Origin: CAVZCK01 sp963798805
GTDB taxonomy: Bacteria; Pseudomonadota; Alphaproteobacteria; Rhizobiales; Rhodomicrobiaceae
Length of the DNA: 64,000 nucleotides
Direction: 5' to 3'
NCBI GenBank assembly: GCA_963798805.1
Contig: CAWCVC010000011.1
Location: 372,001-436,000 of the forward strand
The notes beneath the pieces were generated by a model. That model saw nothing but the letters and a program-made list of their open reading frames with translations, had not been told where the DNA came from and did no database searches. Positions 44,295-51,521 of the stretch are shown here, piece after piece; the stretch's first letter is position 1; every line of letters starts with the position of its first letter. A program made the translations under genes and the position numbers.

Positions 44295-44406
44295 CTGGAT
44301 GCAACGCTTCGTGAAAAACGGATCGGGAGACGCAATCGGCTAATGCAACTTTATTACATCTGCGCTAAAGCGGCAAAGCTCAGAGGCCGCGCTGCGAGAT
44401 GCCGGA

Positions 44407-45207
44407 ATGAACCACGCCGATCATGCCAATGCCGCCCGCTTTCTTAGAGCCACCCATGGCACACTTGCAAGCCAAGCGGACTTGTCGCCGAACAATCCGC
44501 AGGTCAATCGATGTCTCGGACGGCTGGTCGCCACCTTGAAGGCATGGCAGGCGACCGGCTTCGGCTGGCATCTCGCCGAGCATCCAGAGCTTGCCGATCT
44601 CGCGGACGATCTGCCGAGGCTCTGCGCCAGGGCCGAATGCGAAATGGAGAAATGGTGGTGCCGGAAGATTCTGGCAAGCGGCTGTCCCGGCGCCCAGGCG
44701 CTCGCAGCGTTCTGGTATGTCGACGAATATGAGGCGCTCTGCCAGGCGGAGCTGGCATTGCTGGGCAAAGCGCCGGGCGAGCGCTTCGCCTTTCTCGGCA
44801 GCGGCGCCTTGCCGCTGACCGCCATCCTCCTGGCGCGAAGCGGTCCCGAGATCCGGGTGAGATGCGTCGATTGCGATGAAGACGCCTGCGAGCTCGCCGA
44901 CCGGCTGATCGCGTTGCTCGGCTTGAGGCAGCGGATCGAGGTCGTGCTCGCCGATGCCGGGGAGCATGTTCCGGCATCCGGCGAAACGCTGATCTGCGCC
45001 AGCCTGCTCGACGCGCCCGATCTCTTCGAGGCGCTTCACGAACGATGCGCCGAGCGCCTCATCATCCGCGACGCCGAAGGCCCGTACCGCTTCTGCTATC
45101 GCCCTGCCCGGCTGCCCGGCCCTGGTTTCGTCGAGCGTGCGAAATCCGCCCCGAGCCCCGAGCGCATCAACACCAGCCGCTATTTCGAGGCGGCCGCGCG
45201 GTCGTAG
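44407..45207 (+). CDS. Nicotianamine synthase-like protein
   Basis: A 266-aa protein resembling the nicotianamine synthase family, whose bacterial members (CntL type) transfer an aminobutanoyl group from SAM in the making of opine metallophores. Signs are the Rossmann-like SAM segment FAFLGSGALPLTAILLARSGPEIRVRCVDCDEDACELADRLIALLGL, the following VVLADAGEHV, and the C-terminal ERINTSRYF, which I recall from this family. The N-terminal 110 residues are helical. There is no neighbouring opine dehydrogenase, racemase or metallophore transporter, and the gene is flanked by obgE and the DUF4164-like gene. The enzyme's real substrate is therefore open. Confidence 0.6.
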   Translation: MNHADHANAARFLRATHGTLASQADLSPNNPQVNRCLGRLVATLKAWQATGFGWHLAEHPELADLADDLPRLCARAECEMEKWWCRKILASGCPGAQALAAFWYVDEYEALCQAELALLGKAPGERFAFLGSGALPLTAILLARSGPEIRVRCVDCDEDACELADRLIALLGLRQRIEVVLADAGEHVPASGETLICASLLDAPDLFEALHERCAERLIIRDAEGPYRFCYRPARLPGPGFVERAKSAPSPERINTSRYFEAAARS

Positions 45208-45566
45208 TCGGCTCTGTTGCTCCAAAACGAGACCCCGCATCAATAATGGATCTCGTTCTAAGTGATGATGAGGCGCGCAAGCGGTCTTCATGCCCATATG
45301 CTCAGCCATAGAAACGCCAGGCATTTGTAAATTAATGCTTTTTTAAAAATGAGCTGACAATATCCTGCAAAGTCACAGGATTGACTATTACGCCCGGCTA
45401 ATGGCTTCATACGTATTGTGGTGGGATAAGAAATCCAAGAATGCGTCAATGGCCGGGTGTGAAGGTTGCCTGCATCCGGATCTGGCTGTTTGCGGTATGG
45501 GAAGCCGCAATAGAACGCATACCGTTCGAATGGCGTCAGGGGCATGGCGAGTCCGGTGGGGAGACA
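45208..45566. other. Intergenic region upstream of the coiled-coil/zapA pair
   Basis: About 360 bases, AT-rich between 45310 and 45430, with no credible gene. A TTGACT at 45381-45386 could be a -35, but I see no -10 at proper spacing. It probably holds the promoter for the downstream pair. Confidence 0.4.
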
Positions 45567-45803
45567 ATGCAAGCGGCAGCACACAAGCGCACGACCGATG
45601 ACGAGCGCGACAAGAACAATGAGGCGGCGGGGACGGGAAAGCGCAATGCGGCCGCTCTCGAGCGGGAGGCGAAGCGGCTCAGGGAGGAGCTCGCCGCCGA
45701 ACGGGAGCGCATCAAGGTCCTAGAGGAAGCGAACAACAGCGTCGCCGCCCGTTTGGACCGCGCCATCGAGTCCGTAAAGGCATTAATAGCCAGGCAAGGC
45801 TGA
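45567..45803 (+). CDS. Small coiled-coil protein (DUF4164-like)
   Basis: A 78-aa highly charged protein that is almost entirely a predicted coiled coil (ALEREAKRLREELAAERERIKVLEEANNSVAARLDRAIESVKALI). It matches what I recall of the DUF4164 proteins that precede zapA in Hyphomicrobiales. It starts at 45567 and ends 33 bases before zapA. A role in division together with ZapA is inferred from position only. Confidence 0.75.
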   Translation: MQAAAHKRTTDDERDKNNEAAGTGKRNAAALEREAKRLREELAAERERIKVLEEANNSVAARLDRAIESVKALIARQG

Positions 45804-45836
45804 GGCTCGCTTCGCCTGCCGTTCTAGGAGAGCGTG

Positions 45837-46208
45837 ATGGGCCAGGTGACCGTAAGCGTAAATGGCCGGAAATACCGGATGTCCTGCGGCGACGGCGCCG
45901 AGCAGCGCGTGAGCGAGCTTGCCAACTACATCGACGGCATAGTGCAGGACATCAAGGGTGGCTTCCGGCATGTGCAGGACGACCGGCTGTTCCTGATGGC
46001 GGCCATTATCATTGCCGATCAGCTCAGCGATGTGCGTGAGGAGTTGCACAAGACTCTCGTCCAGATCTGCAATCTGCGGTCGTTCCAGGCCGCCGACAGC
46101 AATGCAAGCTACATCCCGTCGCGCGATGTGGCGCGGATCGTCGATGCGTCCTCCGCCCGGCTTCAGGCGCTGGAGGAGCGTCTTGTCCGGACAGGCACCG
46201 GCGACTGA
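45837..46208 (+). CDS. zapA: Cell division protein ZapA
   Basis: ZapA bundles FtsZ filaments. The protein (123 aa) opens MGQVTVSVNGRKYRMSCGDGAEQRVSELANYIDGIVQDIKG, the standard ZapA fold, followed by RLFLMAAIIIADQLSDVREEL and a long coiled-coil tail. A clear AGGAG ribosome site at 45826-45830 precedes the GTG-ATG pair at 45834-45839; I choose the ATG. The 6S RNA gene sometimes lies just after zapA, but the 131-base gap here shows nothing I can identify as such. Confidence 0.93.
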   Translation: MGQVTVSVNGRKYRMSCGDGAEQRVSELANYIDGIVQDIKGGFRHVQDDRLFLMAAIIIADQLSDVREELHKTLVQICNLRSFQAADSNASYIPSRDVARIVDASSARLQALEERLVRTGTGD

Positions 46209-46339
46209 GCCGGCCCGCTGAAATCCACACATCAACTCCCGATTTGAATGGCGGCAGCCGCCAGAGGCGGTATCCGGCGGCCAATTTGGCCTGTCCGGCT
46301 TCAGCTTTACAATAGCCGTGTCAGCCACAGGAGACCGCG

Positions 46340-47083
46340 ATGACATCCATTCTGATCACCGGCGGCAGCCGCGGCATTGGGCGCGCCACCGCCTTGCTTG
46401 CCGGCGCGCGCGGCTGGTCCGTCACCATCGGCTACGCCGCCAATGCCGAGGCGGCTGAGCAGACGGCAGAGGGCGTGCGCAAGGCGGGTGGCCGCGCCGC
46501 CATCGTCAAGGCCGACGTGTCGGATGAAGCGAATGTGGCGGCCATGTTCGACGCGGCGGCGCGGGAGTTCGGTCCGCTCGATGGGGTCGTCATCAATGCG
46601 GGGATCGTCGGGCCGGCCTCGAAACTGGCGGAGATGGACACGGATCGCATTCGCAAGATCTTCGAGGTCAATGCGCTCGGCGCCTATTTCTGTGCCCGCG
46701 AAGCGGCGCGGCGACTCGGCCGGACCGCGGCCGGCAAGGGCGGCTCGATCGTGCTGTTGTCGTCGATGGCGGCGCGGCTCGGCGCGCCTTTCGAATATGT
46801 CGACTATGCCGGCTCGAAAGCGGCGGTCGACGCGCTCACCATTGGACTTTCGAAAGAGCTTGGCCCCGAAGGCGTGAGGGTGAACGCGGTCCGACCCGGC
46901 CTCATCGATACCGATATCCATCTGACCAGCGGCATACCCGACCGCGCGGCAAAGCTCGGCGCGGCGACGCCGCTCGGCCGCGCCGGACGGCCGGAGGAGG
47001 TCGCGGAAGCGATCGTCTGGCTGCTGAGCGATGCGGCGTCCTATGTGACCGGCGCGATTCTGGACATTGCGGGAGGGCGCTGA
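46340..47083 (+). CDS. Short-chain dehydrogenase/reductase (SDR)
   Basis: A 247-aa classical SDR. The cofactor loop is LITGGSRGIGRATALLA, the NAG-type motif is VVINAGIVGP, the catalytic Ser is in VLLSSMAARLG and Tyr-Lys is in VDYAGSKAAVDALT. The C-terminus has the glucose-dehydrogenase-like ending LLSDAASYVTGAILDIAGG. A basic or neutral residue after the first strand suggests NADPH, but this is uncertain. The substrate is unknown. It is convergent with the MFS gene. Confidence 0.9.
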   Translation: MTSILITGGSRGIGRATALLAGARGWSVTIGYAANAEAAEQTAEGVRKAGGRAAIVKADVSDEANVAAMFDAAAREFGPLDGVVINAGIVGPASKLAEMDTDRIRKIFEVNALGAYFCAREAARRLGRTAAGKGGSIVLLSSMAARLGAPFEYVDYAGSKAAVDALTIGLSKELGPEGVRVNAVRPGLIDTDIHLTSGIPDRAAKLGAATPLGRAGRPEEVAEAIVWLLSDAASYVTGAILDIAGGR

Positions 47084-47105
47084 ACGCCTCTCGCCGCCGG
47101 CGCCG

Positions 47106-48311
47106 TCAGGCGGCCCGCCTGTGCTCCGGATCGGCCGCCGCAACCAACTCGCGGTCGGCGCTGCCCGCCGCCAGCATCGACAGCCCCGCCGCCACGACCA
47201 GTGCGCCCGAGGCGATCAGCGAGGCGACCGCAAAGCTGCCCAACCAATCGAACAGCCAGCCGGCGAAGGCCGGTCCGATCGCCTGCCCTGCTCCGAACGA
47301 CGCCGTCATCAGGGCGAGGTTGGGCCGCGGGTCGCCGCTCGAAAGCCGCCGCGCCACGATCAGGCCGAGGGCGGTGATGCTGACGATGGTGCCGCCGAGG
47401 AAAACCACGGCAATGATGACGCCTGCCGTCGAAACCCAGAGAATGCTGCTCGCCACGCCAACGGCTTCGACGAGGCAGGCGACGGCGAACGCCTCGACGA
47501 TGCCGATCCTCGCGCCGATCCGAATCCACAGAGCGACGGAAGGCGCCGCGCTCACGCCGAACACCACCCAGACATAAGGCTCCATGGCGCGGATCTCTGG
47601 CGCGGCCCTGACCATGGCGACGATGAAGGTCGCCGTGATCACATAGCCGAAGCCGAAGAGTCCGTATGCCACGATCATGGCGCGCAGTGCGGATGAGGCC
47701 TTCGCCGCAGCAGCCGCGGCCGGCTTGGGCAGATCCGGCGCCGCCGGCTCGCCCGGCGCGATCATCAGCGCGGCCATCCCGAAGCCCGCAAGGGCCATCG
47801 CGCCGCTGACATACCAGAGCGCCTGCCATCCCGCGCCAGCCGCGATAAGCGCCGCCACCACCGCCGCCGAAACCGCGACGCCGACGCCCACCCCGGCGAA
47901 ATGCACCGCCGACAGCCGCGCCCGGCCTGTCGCGGTGAGCTGATCGAGCACCAAGGCCGAGGCGAAAACCAGGATGAAGGCGCTGGCGAGACCGCCGACA
48001 AAGCGTAGGATGAGTTGCAGCACAAAATCGCCGGTCAGCCCCATGGCGACGAGCCCGAGCGCATTGACGGCGAGCGCGCCGAGCAGATAGCTCCGCCGCG
48101 AGCCGCGGAAGACGCTGAGCGCCGCGAGCAGCGCGCCGGCCAGATAGCCGAGATAGTTCGACGAGGCGATCAGCCCGGCCTGCGAGGTCGTCAGCTTTAA
48201 GGCGTCGACCATCACCGGCAGGATCGGCGTGTAGACGAAGCGGCCGACGCCAATGCCGACGGCGAGAGCGATCATGCCGCCGAGGGCCAACCGCCAGGGG
48301 TTTTGCTGCAT
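47106..48311 (-). CDS. MFS transporter, YbfB/YjiJ-like
   Basis: A 401-aa major facilitator with about 12 hydrophobic segments. The N-terminus ALGGMIALAVGIGVGRFVYTPILPVMVDALKLTTSQAGLIASSNYLGYLAGALLAAL is typical of the YbfB/YjiJ group. The start at 48311 (MQQNPWRLALGG) is 7 bases after the gst stop, so the two genes are probably co-transcribed. The substrate is unknown. Confidence 0.88.
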   Translation of the reverse strand: MQQNPWRLALGGMIALAVGIGVGRFVYTPILPVMVDALKLTTSQAGLIASSNYLGYLAGALLAALSVFRGSRRSYLLGALAVNALGLVAMGLTGDFVLQLILRFVGGLASAFILVFASALVLDQLTATGRARLSAVHFAGVGVGVAVSAAVVAALIAAGAGWQALWYVSGAMALAGFGMAALMIAPGEPAAPDLPKPAAAAAAKASSALRAMIVAYGLFGFGYVITATFIVAMVRAAPEIRAMEPYVWVVFGVSAAPSVALWIRIGARIGIVEAFAVACLVEAVGVASSILWVSTAGVIIAVVFLGGTIVSITALGLIVARRLSSGDPRPNLALMTASFGAGQAIGPAFAGWLFDWLGSFAVASLIASGALVVAAGLSMLAAGSADRELVAAADPEHRRAA

Positions 48312-48318
48312 GGTTCGC

Positions 48319-48924
48319 CTATGACGGAGCGGTGGCAAGGGCGCTCGGACGCTTGGCGGCCTCTTCATACCAGGCTGCAAGCTCGCTCCGGCCATCGCGC
48401 CAATTCAGATCGCCATGGCGGAAATCGGTATAGCCGAGGGCGCAGATCAGGGCGATATGCCCAAGCGTGAACCGCTCAGGCAGCATGTCGATCATCGCCG
48501 GGACCGCATCGAGGCCGCGCAGAAGCTGGCCGCGATGGCGCTTGGCCAGCGTCGGCGACTTCTCGCCTTCCGGCTTGCGGCGCTCCGCCATCAAGAGCAC
48601 TCCGAGGTCCATCAGGCCATCACCGAAGGCTTCGGCACGCATCACCATCCAGTGCTCGCGGCCGGATTGCGGCTGCAGCCGCTCGCCCTGAGCACTCGGA
48701 TGAGCATCGAGATAGGCGCAGATCACCGGACTGTCGAACAGCGAAAAGCCTTCATCGGTGACGAGCGTCGGGATCTTGCCGATCGGGTTCGCCGCGAGCA
48801 GCTGGGGCGGGTCGGCATAGACGTCGACGGTCACCTCCTCGACGAGGCTTCCCAGCTTTCTTTCGGCGATGCCCATCTGTACTTTGCGGGAATAGGGCGA
48901 GGTTTTCGACCAGTAGAGCTTCAC
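48319..48924 (-). CDS. Glutathione S-transferase family protein
   Basis: A 201-aa GST. The thioredoxin-like N-terminal domain reads LYWSKTSPYSRKVQMGIAERKLGSLVEEVTVDVYADPPQLLAANPIGKIPTLVTDEGFSLFDSPVICAYLD, with the cis-Pro and the glutathione-binding Asp-Ser. A helical C-terminal domain follows. The catalytic position is probably Ser (TSPYSRK). It starts at a GTG at 48924 and precedes an MFS gene, a pairing that could serve detoxification and export, though this is speculative. Confidence 0.9.
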   Translation of the reverse strand: MKLYWSKTSPYSRKVQMGIAERKLGSLVEEVTVDVYADPPQLLAANPIGKIPTLVTDEGFSLFDSPVICAYLDAHPSAQGERLQPQSGREHWMVMRAEAFGDGLMDLGVLLMAERRKPEGEKSPTLAKRHRGQLLRGLDAVPAMIDMLPERFTLGHIALICALGYTDFRHGDLNWRDGRSELAAWYEEAAKRPSALATAPS

Positions 48925-49057
48925 CGGCGGCTCCTTCTGTTTCTCAATCCACGCCCAAGAATAAGGCAGTATCCGCCTTCGGGGTAACGATTAATCAGAT
49001 GGCTGCCCCGTGAAAATCGGATAGCTGGCGCCGTTTAGCCCGCCCCGCTCGGAAGCC

Positions 49058-49904
49058 TCAGCTATTCCCCGCGAGCTTGTCCGCCATCACCGAGATGGTG
49101 CGCACATAGACCTCGGCCTTGTTCCATTCATGCAGCACGGCGTAATTGCCAGTGCCCGGATGCCAGCCCTGGCCGCGCTGCCAGCCATAGGCCCTCAGGA
49201 AATTCGCCGTCGAGGCGAGCATGTCCGGCACGCTGCGCACGAGGTCGCGGCGTCCGTCGCCGTCGAAATCCACCGCATATTTGAAATAGGACGAGGACAG
49301 AAACTGCACTTGGCCGATTTCACCGGCCCAGCCGCCGCGAAGCTGCGCGGCTGTCAGATCGCCGCGCTGGACGATCTTCAAGGCCGCCAGCAGCTCCTTG
49401 CGGAAGAACTCCGAGCGGCGGCAATCATAGGCAAGCGTCGCCAGCGAGCGGATGATGCCGAAACGGCCGCTGCCGTCGCGGCCATAGCCGGTTTCCAGGC
49501 CCCATATCGCGATAATGATTGGAGCCGGCACGCCGAAACGTTGCTCGATCCGGCTGAGGGTGGAGCCGTAGCTGTGCATCAGCCGGCGGCCCTTGGCGAT
49601 CATCGCGTTCGAGACGCGGCGGGCGTAAAACTGCTCGAAGCTCAGCCGGAATGAGCGCTGGCCACGGTCGAGGCCGATGACGTGCCGGTCGTAGCTGACA
49701 CCGGAGAGCGCCGAGGCGAGCGTGGCGCGAGAAATGCCTTCGGCGGCGGCCTCGGCCTTGAAGCTTTCGAGCCAAGAACTCGAAGCCGGCGGCGCTATGG
49801 CCGCACCCGGCGGCGAATGCGGCGGACGACAGGGAGGAAAATACGAAAGCGGTAATGGCGGCCCGCAAAATGTTGCGAGGCCGAATGCTGGACGGTGCTG
49901 ACAT
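49058..49904 (-). pseudogene. Lytic murein transglycosylase (MltB/SLT2-like), apparent 1-base frameshift
   Basis: The catalytic domain (SWLESFKAEAAAEGISRATLASALSGV to the end at 49058) is complete. It shows the MltB-type segments APIIIAIWGLETGYGRDGSGRFGIIRSLATLAYD and GGWAGEIGQVQFLSSSYFKYAVDFDGDGRRDL, with catalytic Glu in GLETGYG. A convincing signal peptide, MSAPSSIRPRNILRAAITAFVFSSLSSAAFAAGC starting at 49904, is in a different frame and runs into GHSAAGFEF. Removing one base at about 49774-49775 joins the two as GFEFWLESFK. The gene is either mutated or carries a sequencing error. Without the join, the longest frame lacks a proper signal peptide. Confidence 0.75.
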
Positions 49905-50019
49905 GTCCGTTCCCCCAATTGGGTTGGCCGCAGGTGAGCCGGTTGCGGCGCGAATCATGCGCGTGCAAGTAGCGCGCAATGCTATCGCAGTCAAACGCCA
50001 TGGAGGGGAAGAGGTTCGG

Positions 50020-50039
50020 ATTCCCGCTTTCGCGGGAAT
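50020..50039. repeat. Short perfect hairpin repeat downstream of pqqE
   Basis: The arms attcccgc (50020-50027) and gcgggaat (50032-50039) surround tttc. It is a very common type of dispersed palindrome in Proteobacteria. It lies 33 bases past the pqqE stop and may also work as a terminator for the catabolic operon. Confidence 0.65.
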
Positions 50040-50071
50040 GACGGCCGCTTATTCAACGCCCGGGGCCGTGC

Positions 50072-51211
50072 TCAGACCGCGCCCCGTCCCATGCGCCGGA
50101 AGACGAAAGGCGGCGGCGCCTCGGCGGCTTCCCGCTCGGCCAGAGCCACAATCTCGGTGTTGAAGGACGACTTGGCGCAGGCCGGGTCGGCGTTCTCCGC
50201 CTCGCCGGTCAAAGCGAGTGCCTGACAGCGGCAGCCGCCGAAATCGATCTCGCGGCGGTCACAGGAGCGGCAGGGCTCACGCATCCATGAGGTGCCGCGG
50301 AAGGCGTTGAAGGCGTCGGATTCGTACCAGATCTCGCGAAGAGACCGGTCGCGCACATTGTCAAAGGCAAGGCCAGGCAGGCTTTCCGCCGCATGGCAGG
50401 GCAGTACCTTGCCGGACGGCGTCACATTGAAGAAGCGGCTGCCCCAGCCGCCCATGCAAGGCTTCGGCGTTGCCGCATAATAGTCCGGCACGACCAGGTC
50501 GATGCTCATAATGCCGTTCAGCCGGTCGATGGCGCGCGTCACGGTCTCAACGCTGCGCATGGTCTCATCATAGGTCGGCATCAGCGCGGCGCGGTTGCGC
50601 AGGGCCCAGCCGTAATATTGCACATGCGCGACCTCGATACGGATGGCGCCGAGGCGCTCGGCGAGGCCGATGATCGCTTCGAGATTGTGGATGTTCTGGC
50701 GATGGACCGGCGCGTTGACGGTGAGCGGCACGTCCAGCTCGGCGAGCCAGCCGGCGAGCGCCATCTTCTTGTCGAAGCCGCCCTTGATCGCTCCGATGCG
50801 GTTGCAATTCTCGGGATCGGCGTCCTGGAAGGAGATCTGCACATGGTCGAGCCCGGCCTCGACGAGCTGCTCCAGGCGCTCGCGGCTCAGCGTGACGCCG
50901 GCGGTGATCAGATTGGTGTACAGGCCCGCCTTGCGCGCATGGGCGACGATCTCGTGAAGGTCGGTGCGCAGCGTCGGCTCGCCGCCGGAGAGATGCGTCT
51001 GCAGCACGCCGAGCTCGGCGGCCTGGCTGAACACGTCGCACCATTCCGCCGTCGACAGCTCGCGATTGACGCGCTCCAACTCGAGCGGATTGGAGCAATA
51101 GGGGCATTGCAGCGGGCAGCGATGCGTCAGCTCCGCAAGCATCCCCTCCGGGGCGTTGACCCGGATCGCCTCTTTCGGCGCGACCCGCTCGAATGGCATT
51201 ACGCTAGGCAT
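50072..51211 (-). CDS. pqqE: PqqA peptide cyclase PqqE (radical SAM)
   Basis: PqqE is the radical SAM/SPASM enzyme that links Glu and Tyr of the PqqA peptide in PQQ synthesis. The radical SAM cluster motif is HRCPLQCPYCSNPLELE. SPASM-domain Cys ligands lie in PKPCMGGWGSRFFNV, LPCHAAESLPG and CRSCDRREIDFGGCRCQAL, followed by DPACAKS. All are diagnostic of true PqqE. The ATG at 51211 overlaps the pqqD stop by 8 bases (ATGCCTAG); another ATG lies 12 bases later. Length is 379 aa. pqqA, pqqB and pqqC are not nearby. Confidence 0.93.
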   Translation of the reverse strand: MPSVMPFERVAPKEAIRVNAPEGMLAELTHRCPLQCPYCSNPLELERVNRELSTAEWCDVFSQAAELGVLQTHLSGGEPTLRTDLHEIVAHARKAGLYTNLITAGVTLSRERLEQLVEAGLDHVQISFQDADPENCNRIGAIKGGFDKKMALAGWLAELDVPLTVNAPVHRQNIHNLEAIIGLAERLGAIRIEVAHVQYYGWALRNRAALMPTYDETMRSVETVTRAIDRLNGIMSIDLVVPDYYAATPKPCMGGWGSRFFNVTPSGKVLPCHAAESLPGLAFDNVRDRSLREIWYESDAFNAFRGTSWMREPCRSCDRREIDFGGCRCQALALTGEAENADPACAKSSFNTEIVALAEREAAEAPPPFVFRRMGRGAV

Positions 51212-51521
51212 TGTCTCTAATATAGCCCTTGTCGGCGAGGTCTTGAAGGAGGCCGACGATATCGCGGAAAATCTCAGCCGAAGGCGCGTCATAGCTTGCC
51301 GCCAGCTCATCGGCGATCTGGCCGAGCGTGCGCCGCCCGTCGCAAAGCCGCAAAACCTCGATGGCGACCTCGTCGGGCTCGACGATGCGCTCCGGCGCCA
51401 GCAGCACCCAGCGGCTCCGCACGCGGTCCTCATGCAGGCGAACGAAACGCGGCAGAACGGGCCGGCTGTCGTCCCGAATGATCAGCCTCTTGCGCGCGCG
51501 CCTTGCTTCGCTCTCAGCCAT
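51204..51521 (-). CDS. pqqD: PQQ peptide chaperone PqqD
   Basis: PqqD binds PqqA and presents it to PqqE; it is the founding RiPP recognition element (RRE). The 105-aa sequence contains RDDSRPVLPRFVRLHEDRVRSRWVLLAPERIVEPDEVAIEVLRLCDGRRTLGQIADELAASYDAP, the typical winged-helix RRE pattern. The N-terminal 15 residues are basic (SEARRARKRLI). Its ATG overlaps the dehydratase stop by 8 bases (ATGGCTGA), so PqqD synthesis is tied to the catabolic operon. Confidence 0.92.
   Translation of the reverse strand: MAESEARRARKRLIIRDDSRPVLPRFVRLHEDRVRSRWVLLAPERIVEPDEVAIEVLRLCDGRRTLGQIADELAASYDAPSAEIFRDIVGLLQDLADKGYIRDNA

Noticed and set aside
44340..44365. A TAAT...ATTA dyad upstream of the nicotianamine-synthase-like gene, considered as a Zur box
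   Set aside because: Only four bases pair on each side and the sequence does not match the zinc-uptake regulator sites I know.
46209..46339. Gap after zapA considered for 6S RNA
   Set aside because: It is too short at 131 bases and shows no long rod-like pairing or terminator that I could identify.
49058..49918. Reading the transglycosylase as an intact 286-codon gene starting at 49918
   Set aside because: Its N-terminus in that frame is Pro/Cys/His-rich without a signal peptide, while a convincing signal peptide lies in the neighbouring frame.
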